Shown: piece after piece, positions 30,392-41,165 of the stretch
Layout of the letters: each line of letters opens with the position of its first letter
Position numbering within the stretch: position 1 is the stretch's first letter
Assembly: GCA_021234155.1 (NCBI GenBank)
Contig: JAJEKV010000002.1
Span: 39,665,841-39,729,840 of the forward strand
Length of the DNA stretch: 64,000 nt
Source: Isoetes taiwanensis
Lineage: Eukaryota; Streptophyta; Lycopodiopsida; Isoetales; Isoetaceae
Direction of reading: 5' to 3'
Notes under the pieces: model-generated
Database searches by the model: none
What the model was told of the DNA's origin: nothing
Seen by the model: the letters and a program-made list of their open reading frames with translations, nothing else
Position numbers and translations under genes: made by a program

Positions 30392-32986
30392 CTAGGCAGC
30401 AACATCTTCATCAGTTTCATCATTCGGGGTTCCATCCTCTTCTGCCTGCTGGCCTAGGTTCAACATCCTCTGGCCCTTTCCCTTACTGCAATGTCCTCGA
30501 GATGTGTTTCTTTTGACACGTTGCCTGTTTGTCAGGGTAATTGGCATTGAAGAGTCCGCTGGATCACGCACAGTTAAGTCCTCAAGCAGATCTCCTGTAT
30601 TACTTGCACCTGGCCTTTCTGTATCAGACTCCTCTTCTGTATCTTTGCTGTCGTCTGAGTCGTCCAAGAACATGTTCTCATCTAAATCATCTTCGGCATC
30701 GACAAAATGGGTACGTTGAATGTCCTCATCAACATGGTTAGCGGCATTTACAGCAAGCAGCTCGTCCTCACTGTCTTCGAAGGTGTCCTCTTCCACTTCG
30801 GAATCTGCATCCATGAAAGGAAACTGTAGCTTATCGACTACGGCTGCACCACTGTTGCGATTCAAAAGCCGCCAGTTTGAGAAGTTATATACAAGTTTGT
30901 CAGCCTTCTTATGCAACATGCGATTTTGTGTGACACTGTGTATGTACTTATAAGCACTCCAATTCCTCTCACTTGCACTATTGGAGGATACCAAGAAGAG
31001 GATCGTCATTGCAAGGGCCTGTAATGTATCAGTAACTTGTCCATGGGCTTGCCACCATGCATAAGATTCCATATTTGGTTCCTTCTTATGACTCTCCAGT
31101 GCATCGTGAACCTCTTCATCTGTCCACCTTCCACTCAAGTTCTGGTATTCGGTTAACTCGGCAATGAAAAGCTTATAGTCCGAGCTGTTAGGATAATACA
31201 TTTTTGCAACCTTCTTCAACGAACCCATAACCTTTTTATCTGTATGCTGATCCATATCGTGGTTGTGTGGATCTAAGGCATGTGCGGCGCCATGAAGATC
31301 ATTGTACGACTTCTTCCATCGTACAATGAAGTCCCTGAGCAATGCTGCACGCTTGGCATTGTCAAAGGGTGCGTTTGTCCCGTCACGTTCTAGGAATGAT
31401 TGTATCGAGTGCCAACACCTCAAGACCTTGCCAGTACTTGCCTTCGAAGATTCAAGGGTTTTGATGGCATGATAAACAGGTTACATGCACCTGACAACAT
31501 TCTTTACGTCTTTCCAAAATGTCTCCAGCCCAAGCATTTCTCGAAGGGCAGCAGCTTGCTGCCAAGCTGCTGCCAGTGTTTTGATGCATTTTTTGCCCTT
31601 CTGCCTCCTCTCCCATTCAAAGAATTCTGTATGGTTGAAGGTCGAGATAATCGGGTCGCGACACCTAAGCACTCTTTCAAGACAAATGTAATTGGAACCA
31701 AACCGTGTTTGCCCAGGATTCATGAGTGCTAGGGCCTTCTGACGCAATGACTTATATATGGCATAAATTGCCGGCTTCTTTGTGATGAATTTCACAAGAC
31801 GACGGGCCTTCTGAATGGGATCTTTGAACCAAATGTGCTGTGAAGACCAGTCCTTGAGCAATAAGTTTAGGCAATGGCATTGGTAGCTGGTCGCTGCAAT
31901 CATGGAGATTCAGACTCCAACAATTCACCCGCTGACTTACAATTAGACGCGTTATCCATTACAATCTAAAATATTCTCTTCGGTCCAAAACTCTCTATCA
32001 CAGCCTTTGTTTTCTGAAAAATCCAATCTCCTGTCACCTGATCAGTTTTAGTTTCCACGGTCTTCAAAAATACTTCGTCCCCTAGATAGACGATCATGAA
32101 GAAGGTGGTCCTTATTTACATTGCTCCAACCATCAGTCATTAGTGAAGCCGGTCTGGCTTCAGTAACACGACACAACTTCATCTCCACCCTTTCGACCAT
32201 TTTGCCGTGTATTTCATCCACCATTTTGTTATTGGCATGCTTGTATGAAGGCATCCTGAAAGTCGACCCCGCTTTGGCAACTTCTTGGAAGGCTTCTTTC
32301 ATTGCTTTGTGTTCTAAGACATGTGGAGATAATCCGGCATATAAAAATGCCTTTACAACCTTCAATTGCGTCTTCTTCAGTTGCTCTGATGTTAAACACT
32401 GGTCAACTCTCTGTGGCTTAGTCTATCTTTCCACTATTTCAATTGTCTCTGCTATTATTTTTTCGCCCGTACTTAACCCTCCTATCAACCTTAGTCCACC
32501 CTCTGGTTGGTACATTGGCGCTGCAGGAGGGGTGGTGTAATTGATCTCTTCTGCTTGGCACGATGACGGTCCTTGACTATCCCTTTGCTGTGGTTTTCTG
32601 CTGATGTTCTTTTTTCAACCCAACACTTCAATTGCATCTTGTTGTATGTCAGCAGATGCCGTACAAGTTTGCACCCCAATTTTAGAGTCCCGTAAAATAT
32701 GAGCTCGAATTCTTGTCGCAGATCCATTTATTGGTGTGTACCCACAAAACATACATTGCCACTCATTCTGACCAAATTCCTTCACAAATCCCCACTCAGG
32801 GCCTCTCTTTCGATTACCAGTATTTCGACATACAATTCTTCCACGTGCTGCTGCAACCTCTGTGGCCCTGCCATGACTGCGCAATGGCCGCGCACCCCTA
32901 GATGATGATGCATGACCGCCGGCGGTGCCGGATGTAGATGCATGGCGACCAGCGCCGCCTGATGTAGATGCATGACCAGCTGCCAT
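30392..32986 (-). pseudogene. hAT transposase (BED finger, DUF659-like, dimerisation domain)
   Basis: Starts at ATG 32986 with an Ala/Gly/Ser/His repeat region. A BED-type zinc finger follows (WQCMFCGYTPINGSATRIRAH), then a DUF659-like part with LMTDGWSN (32048-32365), a DNASN segment in another frame near 31940, QCHCLNLLLKD (31481-31903) and TRFGSNYICL. The C-terminal hAT dimerisation domain (LFLVSSNSASERNWS, IHSVTQNRML, LVYNFSNWRLL) lies at 30392-31423. An acidic tail follows. A single in-frame TAA separates the last two blocks, and other stops and shifts interrupt it upstream. The transposase would bind the ends of the 23482-33754 element; this copy is dead. Confidence 0.92.
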
Positions 32987-33459
32987 CCCTACTGCTATAT
33001 AAAATTACTGTCACTGCTATCTAAAATTACTGTCTCTGCTCTGCTATTCTAAAGAGTAAAGACTCCGTAATCGTCCGAACTAAAAGCCGACGTGTATATA
33101 TACGAAGGAGCAAACTCACTACGCATACGTTACATCGACGTCTCGTTCGAGCATAAGGAGGGAAGGACAGGAACCTATAGGTCTCTAAGGAACAGGGTAG
33201 GAACCCAAGGTCGAAAAACTCTGGGAAGGAGTAATCTCACTTCACATATTCCGGTGTCAGGCCCCGAATGCAAAACCCACACCTCAAAGGCTGACCCTTT
33301 CTCAAGGGGTATGTTGACTCGACCTGGTAGTCAATGTTCGAGGTGAATTATAGGGCTAAACACGTTTTTCTTATATATAATAATTCACCTGCTCAAAACA
33401 GACCAAACAATGGCGCAAAAACTTTTTTTCCCTTAACAGAATGCCCTAAAATGCTTTGC

Positions 33460-33645
33460 AAACTTTCGCGTAAGCGAAAATAACTGTTTCGCTTACGCGA
33501 AGATCTTTTCGCGTAAGCGAAACTGTTGGTTTCGCTTACGCGAAAGTTTCTGTGCTTCGCGTAAGCGAAAACAACTGTTTCGCTTACGCGAAAAGATCGC
33601 GTAAGCGAAACAGTTGTTTTCGCTTACGCGAAATTTTCTCGATGC
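33460..33645. repeat. hAT right subterminal palindrome array
   Basis: Eight near-perfect copies of GCGTAAGCGAAA or its inverse in under 190 bp, spaced about 20 bp and alternating in orientation. It mirrors the left array but is better preserved. Confidence 0.88.
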
Positions 33646-33762
33646 CGGAAATGTTTTTGGACGTATTTTTGACGTATTATACTTCAAATTTGTGCCGTAT
33701 CTTTTAAAAATATGCATTACGTATAAAACGTATAGAGTATTGAACCTATCCCTGTTTCATGT

Positions 33763-35398
33763 AGACTAATTGACCTATGGGACCCAAAAGGGAGGCACAA
33801 CAAGCATATTACTGTCTGGGTTAAAAAACCCCACCCAAAGGGTTTTTTGGGGAACAGATGTCAAATACATGTTCATGATTTGGACTATCTTTTCAGATGT
33901 TTGATTCAACTAGAGCTATTCTTAAAGATTAGCATCCATTTGCAATTGTACATCTGAATCTTGATTCATCTAATCCATTACAGATAAAAGCATGTTAGAA
34001 TGCGCCTTAAAAATATCATTTTAGAAACTATAAAAGTACCCAGAAAGCACTGGGTACTGGATACTTGGGTAATATCTCAATAAAAAATACTAGATACTTG
34101 CATAATATCTCAATATAAAGTTGAACTTTTCGAATTGATATATTTATTTGGCTTCCGATAACATTGTCTTTATCTTAACTTTGAATATTCACATCTTTGA
34201 CTTTTATTTTGAAATTGAATTATTTTTTATTGAAAGAATAATGTGCTTTCGCACTATGGGTTGCTGTGCGAGATCAAGGAGGTGTAGTTGGTTATCACCT
34301 GTTAGTCTTAGACAACTAAAGTTCTCGAATTCTAACTCGGATGAAAGTATTCAAGCACATTTCTTTTTTTCCTACTTGTCAGTTATTCCCAAAATGCATC
34401 AACTTTCTAACGTCCATCTGCCAGGTCAATTCAATGGTCGCAGGAGTAAAAAACCTAATAATATATGAAGCCAAAAAGTTGAGATCGATGGCTCAAAAAT
34501 AGTGCGTACACCATATGACCTGCCCTTGATCGGCGAATCTATGGAATATTTATAGTCCCCATATATTACACCATCAAACAAGGGTTTGCCTTCGGGCAAT
34601 GCAAAAGAAAGAAAGTACTAAATTCTGAAGTACCTAGTGTAGGCATTTTGGCAGGTGGCGAGATTGTTTTACCCTGAACTGGTACAATCTCAAAGGGATT
34701 TCAATCGGGGGATTCCATGCTCATGGATCCCACATTAAACTATGCCGTTAATGGCTTATTGCATGATTTTGGATCAAAAGTTCCACTGTTTGATGCAGAT
34801 TCAATCTAAAGATGCTCCAAATGATTTTTTGGTGGGTGCTATCTGTAGAGATTGTCCCCCAGAATCCTCCACAGTACCCCTCTAGAATCATAGTGAGTTC
34901 AGCGTAAAACTATCGTGCACCCTTTGGCAGTTTCTAAAAGTGGTACACCTTAGCATGCTTTCACCCTTATTTAAACAAGCTAGAATGGGAAGCAAAGAAA
35001 ATTATGCAAGATACATCAGAATTTGCAGCTGGCCTTGCCATATAAGACCACTCTTTGTACAAAAGCTGATTCAAGAAATCCACAAAATGTGTGAATGCAT
35101 AAACTTCGAGTTGAATGGGAACATCAAATTAAAATTAGCATGCACAGGCATTTTTGTAATTAAGTTTGGTATGTTTATTTCTATGCAATGTTTTTAAGAG
35201 AAGTGTACCTTTATTCTATGCAATGCATTTAGTTGAGGTTGGGGCATTTTGGTAATTCAAGGTAAAATATTAAGGGTAATATGATAATAATGATAAAAAC
35301 TTGTAGTGGCATTTATGGAGTTTCCTCTAAAAAAAAAATAACAATTTGATGATATATTTGCAATTTATTATCGAGAACTTCACAGCATGGACATTCAT
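33763..35398. other. Noncoding part of tandem unit A
   Basis: AT-rich sequence colinear with 36287-37804 plus 38665-38783. It contains short frames only and no RNA gene signature that I can see. Confidence 0.6.
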
Positions 35399-38300
35399 TG
35401 CAAAATATTTCTTTAGCACCACCCTTTGGGAGCTCTATGAGATTTTTCACCAAGTCCATCTATTACCATTATCACCATTTGGTCATTCATGTCTCAGAGG
35501 CATCTTTCAATCTGCAAAGGACAAAAGAGGAATGAGTTCCAGAAACCAAAAGTTCAAAATAAAGATCAAATGAAACATAAATGAAAGCTCTCTTACCATC
35601 GTGGCATAAATGACATAAATAACATACATAAAGACATAAAGAAAATATAAACGACATAAATGAAGATATAAATTAAACATAAATGTAATGACATAAATGA
35701 AACATAAATGATATAAATGAAGCGAGGTAAATGTAATGACATAAATATAATGACATAAATGAAACATAATGGAACATATATAAATGTGTAGTTACGAGAA
35801 CAATGGTAAGAAAAAGGATCCATAGTTTTTTTTTGTTAAGTCCTTTACTTTACTACAGCTAATATATTCAATTTGTTACTACATTCTACTACATCCAAAA
35901 TTTTCAACTTTAAATAATTAAATTATTTTACATAACTTTGATCCTCTTTTGTATAGATGTCCCGATGCTTACAATAAATAGAACAATAAACATTGTTTAC
36001 GTTTCTTCTGCAACAGTCACAACCTGCATTCATTACTTGCTCTTGTGGAAGAGGATCTGGTAAACATGTATAAAAACATACTCTATCTCACTTCCACCCT
36101 CGTGGAGTGGATGTTTTTTCTAATTTTCTAAATCAACTTCTTTTGCCACTTCAGATGCATTCAACATTGAAAATCCTTCCAAACTTTTGATGAGCTTTTT
36201 GGGGTGGGGAGATGGTGGGATTCCTTTTTTTTTTTTTTTGAGGGGGAGGGGGGAGAAGAGGGGGTCATTAGGGACCATTTCATGTAGACCAATTGACCTA
36301 TGGGACCCAAAAGGAAGGCACAAAAAGCATATTACTGTCCGGGTTAAAAAAATCCCGCTCAAAGGGTTTTTTGGGGAACAGACGTTAAATACATATTCAT
36401 GATTTGGACCATCTTTTCAGATGTCCGATTCAACTAGAGCCATTCTTAAAGATTAGCATCCATTTGCGATTGTGCATCTGAACCTTGATTCGTTTAATCT
36501 ATTACAGATAAAAGCATGTTAGAGTGCACCTTAAAAATATCATTTTAGAAACTATAAAAGTACCCAGAAAGCGCTGGTACTGGATACTTGGTAATATCTC
36601 AATAAAAAATACTAGATACTTGTGTAATATCTCAATATAAAGTTAACTTTTCGAATTGATATATTTATTTTGGCTTCCGACAATATTGTCCTTATCTTAA
36701 CTTCGAATGTTCACATGTCTTTGACTTTTATTTTGAATTTTTGAATTATTTTATATTGAAAGAACAATATGCTTTCACACTATGGGTTGCTGTGCGAGAT
36801 CAAGGTGGTGTAGTTGGTTATCACCCGTTAGTCTTACACACTAAAGTTCTCGAATTCTAACTCGAATGAAAGTATTCAAGCACATTTCTTTTTTTTTCTA
36901 CTTGTCAATAACCTAATAATATATGAAGCCAAAAAATTGAGATCGATGGCTCAAAAATAGTGTATACACCATATGACCTGCCCTTGATCGGCAAATCTAT
37001 GGAATATTTCTTGTCCCCATATATTACACCATCAAACAATGGTTTGCCTTCGGGCAACGCAAAAGAATGAAAATACTAAATTATGAAGTACCTAGTGTGG
37101 GTACTTTGGCAGGTGGCGAGATTGTTTTACCTTGAACTGGTACAATCTCAGAGGGATTTCAATCGGGGGATTCCATGCTTCGGGATCCCACATTAAACTA
37201 TGCCGTTAATGGCTTACTGCATGATTTTGGATTAAAAGTTCCACTGTTTGATGCAGATTCAATCCAAAGATGCTCCAAATGATTTTTTGGTGAGTGCTAT
37301 TGGATCAGCTAGCCCCACCCATTCAGGCAAGATCAGTGGCAGAATGAATCGATTTGGTGCAAGATTTGCACTGTTACTGTAGAGATTGTCCCCCAAAATC
37401 CTCCACAGTACCCCTCTCGAATCATAGTGAGTTCAAGGTAAAACTATCGTGCACCCTATGGCAGTTTCTAAAAGTGGTACACCTTAGCATGCTTTCACCC
37501 TTACTTAAACAAGCTAGAATGGGAAGCAAAGCAAAATGATGCAAGATACATCAGAATTTGCAGCCAGCCTTGCCGTATAAGATCACTCTTTGTACAAAAG
37601 CTGATTCAAGAAATCCACAAAATTAACTTCAAGTTGAATGGGAACATTAAATTAAGATTGGCATGCACAGGCATTTTCGTAATTAAGTTTGGTATGTTTA
37701 TTTCTATGCAATGTTTTTAAGAGAATTGTACCTTTATTTCTATGCAATGCATTTAGTTGAGGTTGGGGCATTTTGGTCATTCAAGGTAAAGCATGTAGGG
37801 GTAAGGCCCTTTTTCCACTACATTGATGTCTTAAATTTATTAAAAGATGATTGGGCCACATAAGCAAATAAGACATCGTAGTTTTTCCACTGAAACTTTT
37901 TAGACATGTCTTATATGGATGCCGTACAACTTCGGTGTCTCATTTTCTTCCGGGGGAAACACCCTGCCATAAAATAAGACATCCAAAAATATCCAATGAG
38001 AGGCCTTCTCTGCCGTAATTCATGGATGTCGCAAATAAAGAAGAAATGGAAGCATCGAAGCACTGTAACCGCTGCAATTGCAACCAGACCTGTAATCCAT
38101 TGATGGCGAATCAATTTCCTGGCAAATATGAAAAGCCAAAAGCCCATGTTTAGTAGACAAAGGCAAAAGCTGTTTGGTAGAGGAAGGTGGATCTCCAGTG
38201 CTTTTGCAGATCGGATTTTCAACAGGTTGAATTTGCTAGACCTATTTTCAGGTCGAAATTGCTGCAGATCGAATCTGATGAGGCCGAAATTGAAGCAGGG

Positions 38301-38783
38301 CTTGTCGAAAAAGGAAGAGCAGACCAGATCAAGTTTGCCGAGGTCATTGAAGCAGGTCAAAATTGAAGCAAAAAGACAGGTCGAAAGCATGAGAGGTATA
38401 TCCTGAAATAGCAGGGCAGGTCGAAGTTAAATTTTTCTTTTCGTTCTTTGAAATTTTAGTTTTCATAGCTTTCAGTTACGTCCAATTTTGCATAGTGGAA
38501 AACTCTGATTATAAGACATGTCTTATGATAATATTGCATGCCTTATTTTAATGCAATGGAAAACTGATTTTTTAAAGACATGTCTTATGTATGACATGGA
38601 GCCCAAAACGATGTCTTATAACAATGTGACAGTCATAAAATAAGACTGTTGTGGAAAAAGGGCGTAATATGATAATGATGAAAACTTGTAGGGGCAGTTA
38701 AGGAGTTTCCTCTAGAAAAAAAAAGATAACAAATTGATGATATTTGCAATTTATTATCGAGAACTTCACAGCATGGACATTCA
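35399..38783. repeat. 2.5-kb tandem duplication, unit B (contains a MITE)
   Basis: Colinear with unit A except for small indels (unit A has about 75 bp extra near 34380; unit B has about 75 bp extra near 37300) and the 860-bp MITE. Without the MITE it is about 2.5 kb. It includes PLATZ-like copies 5 (35399-35530) and 6 (35940-36200) and an ATAAATG array. No intact gene is visible. Confidence 0.85.
37805..38664. mobile_element. PIF/Harbinger-type MITE (860 bp) in unit B
   Basis: Ends GGCCCTTTTTCCAC with its inverse (last base mismatched), flanked by TAA on both sides (37802-37804, 38665-38667). Unit A at about 35275 has the uninterrupted sequence. The interior has several TAAGACAT/ATGTCTTA dyads and no transposase. 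Confidence 0.82.
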
Positions 38784-38981
38784 GTATAATCTCTCAATTA
38801 ATAAAAAACAATCCTTTCAAATTCTAAGGGGATGAAATGAGGAGAAACAATTAGAAGTTGCAGAATGAGGTGGAAGACATAAGGTAGGGAGAGAAATTTT
38901 ACAATTGGAAAACATATACACGACAGAAACATCATGCAGATACAGGCAATGATCCTGGTGGAAGAAGCAACGAGGGAGGAG
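38784..38981 (-). other. 3' flank of the IRG-pseudokinase gene
   Basis: AT-rich sequence immediately after the stop codon. It presumably holds the 3' UTR and poly(A) site, and the tandem duplication ends at its far side (38783). Confidence 0.4.
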
Positions 38982-40790
38982 TTAAGAGGCAATGATTCTC
39001 TTAGAAGAAGCATATTTTTTGAGTTTTGGGGGTGGAGGGGTAGTGGGATTTGGGAGTGGAGGTATAGTAGAGGGGGGGTCAGATAGGACCATGTCAAAAA
39101 GTCTATCCATTCTAGTGGCAATAGTCCTCATGCTTGGCTTTTCTTTCACACATTTCACACCAAGTTGTAGGGCCTCCACTAATACATCCCTATGTGGAGT
39201 ATCTGCACCAAAACACTGCTTTGGATCAGCAGGGGCCCTTTGCTTTCCACTTACAATCCAAATCACTAGCCTCCCAAAAGCACACACATCTGCATCAAAC
39301 TTTTCTGCCCTGCAGCATTTTCCAAAACAGCTTACCTTTGCATTCATCTCTGCATCCACCATCACATTTTCTGCCTTCAGATCCCCATGCATCATCCTGT
39401 TGCTGTGTAAATAATCTAACCCTTTTGCTATCTCACATATTGTTTTCATCTTTGCCTTCCCATTTGCATTTAATCCATATTGGGAATCTTGCAAAGACCC
39501 TTTTTCCATGTATTCTTCCACTGTTACCCTTTCTTCATTGCAGTGCCCCAGTATATTCACCAAACTCGGATGATTTATCTTCTCAAATAAACCCAGATTT
39601 TGCTCGTAATTTATGCTTGGATCCCATCTCTTAATTGCCACAGTTTTTCCATCTGATAACACCCCTTTGTACATCACGTAATCGGAATTCTGACCCAGAA
39701 TCATCTTCTCGTTGTAATTTGCAGTTGCATTTCTAAGCTGAAACGGTAAAAATGCCTTCAATCCTGGAAGAATCTGGGCTGTAACAGTTGAATTTGTTGT
39801 CGCCGTATTGATTCTGTGGCTTGGTTGCATCGATAATTCAATGCAAATTCTAGATTTGATTGAGGAATATAGAAATTCGATCAGTTTTCTCTCATCCATC
39901 AAAGCAAGAGAATGATCCTCTTTTAGAAAATATGCGGAATCGGAATTGAGTGCTCTGGAGCTTATGATGAAAAAACACGCACTTCGATGCCGGATTTGCT
40001 GTTCAAAGCTTTTCGAAATTTGTTTTCTGACCTGATTTGCAGCCTCTGCCATATTCAATTTACTCTGCTCTGCAAAAGCTTTAATCTCTGCATCTGCCTT
40101 TGTGCGGATCATGGCACAATTCTTGCCCCATTTTCTGGCATGCTCTGCAATTTGGATTTCCATTTCTAAAAATCTGCCGTTGCTCAAAATGAGTATGCAA
40201 TCGAATGAATACAGGCGATTATCCATGAAAAAGGATTTGGGATTTCTGGATGTGCTTGCCGCAGGGATATCCCAGAGGATCAAATAGGGAAGAGTTTCAT
40301 TTTTGTACCTTCTTATTCGATGGGTCGATTCTTCCACAGCTTCTTGCCCAGTTCCTGCGAATCAGATTAAATTATTTCTAATAGATCGAATTTTTAATCT
40401 GTAAATTCAACTATGCTTGCAAAATTTATGTAAAGAACAAAATGTGAGAAAGTCTGGATCCCAAATCTTGGCAAGATCCAAATTTGATCATGTGGGTTGC
40501 TAAATTTCTGGATCTAAGGACACAAAATACAGCGAATTGGACTCACCGTTTCCTTTGAGATCAAGAAATCTGCTGATAAAGGTGGATTTAGCAGCGCCAT
40601 TCAATCCGCAAACTGCAAAATTGAAAAAATTGTCGGAATCAATGCCCAGTTCAGCCTTTGCTCGGCAGAGCAGATCTTTGGGATCGGCATCATCGGCAGG
40701 TTCATTGGGGATGAGAGAAACGGATTGGAGAGGCTTGCCGGAGAAGAATTTGGTGATATCCATAGCCAAACTGCGTGGCGGTTGCCCCAT
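38982..40790 (-). CDS. IRG-like GTPase domain fused to a receptor-kinase-type pseudokinase
   Basis: Two exons: 40547-40790 (244 nt, donor GTGAGT) and 38982-40354 (acceptor CGCAG), giving 538 residues in one frame. Residues 55-70 hold a P-loop in FNFAVCGLNGAAKST. WDIPA near 110 sits at the G3 position and RTKAD near 164 is G4. With ILILSNGRF and FFIISSRAL this matches the layout of immunity-related GTPases. From about residue 290 there is a kinase fold: VAIKRW lysine, YLHSNRMMHGDLKAENV catalytic loop, and CFG in place of DFG. The activation segment is short, and the tail is Pro-rich. Lost last P-loop Gly, lost G3 Gly, lost DFG Asp and a degenerate Gly loop suggest weak or no catalysis in both halves. 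The frame is fully open, so it may act as a scaffold or sensor. Confidence 0.82.
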
Positions 40791-41025
40791 TTTGGAGCAG
40801 ATCCAAGAGGATTGTCAAATCCGGCAGCTTTTGTAATGTGCTCCCACGTCTAGCACATTTAGGTACGTTAAAAATAAATAGATCCAAGGTAAAGGCACAA
40901 ATGTTACAATTTCTTTCAAGAAAACAACAGGTTGCTCACCAACTAAGGGTCTCCGTGGACGATAAAAGTACCTTCCTTTCTTCCTTCTAAGACCAATTGT
41001 AGGCAGGCATTCATCCTCAAAAGGG

Positions 41026-41040
41026 CAGTTATATAAATAG
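41026..41040 (-). promoter_or_regulatory. Candidate TATA box of the IRG-pseudokinase gene
   Basis: On the minus strand CTATTTATATAACTG lies about 240 bp before the ATG. The Mutator-like element inserts 10 bp beyond it, so upstream control sequence now lies on the far side of 6.5 kb of transposon. Confidence 0.4.
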
Positions 41041-41086
41041 TGCACATGTACGCTCACACTATATCCCCCCGATTGGGGTTACTAAA

Positions 41087-41165
41087 AAAAAAATTGGAAA
41101 CCCTTCCGATTTTCACATATGGAAACCCTTCCAAATTTCCGTGAAAACCGGTAGGGTTTCCGCCA
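41087..41165. repeat. MULE left subterminal GGAAACCCTTCC cluster
   Basis: Two clear copies (TTGGAAACCCTTCCGATTTT and ATGGAAACCCTTCCAAATTT) and an inverted variant, just inside the left terminus. Confidence 0.75.

Larger units (their letters stand above)
23482..33754. mobile_element. 10.3-kb hAT element with cargo genes
   Basis: The right end is CAGGGATAGGTTC (inverted); the left end is the same minus one base. Both are flanked by TTTCATGT (23474-23481, 33755-33762). Unit B of the tandem duplication has the empty site with a single TTTCATGT at about 36279. Arrays of a palindromic motif around TTCGCGTAAGCGAAA sit inside both ends. A BED-finger/hAT transposase is coded leftward (30392-32986). 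The left half carries two rightward genes unrelated to transposition: a kinase-like gene and a coiled-coil/RING gene. Most plant hATs are far shorter, so the size reflects cargo. All coding regions in this copy are broken. Confidence 0.93.
22556..35398. repeat. 2.5-kb tandem duplication, unit A (contains the 10.3-kb hAT)
   Basis: Runs from GCAAAATATTTCTTC.. to ..GCATGGACATTCA, and the same order repeats in unit B (35399-38783). Subtracting the hAT and its 8-bp duplication leaves about 2.56 kb. It contains PLATZ-like copies, an ATAAATG array and noncoding AT-rich DNA. Beyond the hAT (33763-35398) I see no convincing gene. Confidence 0.85.

Noticed and set aside
33460-33645. CRISPR-like array of regularly spaced repeats
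   Set aside because: Repeats alternate in orientation, spacers are short and repetitive, and the array mirrors one at the other hAT end; this is a eukaryotic transposon terminus.
38128-38406. 92-codon plus-strand frame inside the unit B MITE
   Set aside because: No homology seen, lies within a non-autonomous MITE, and codon pattern looks random.
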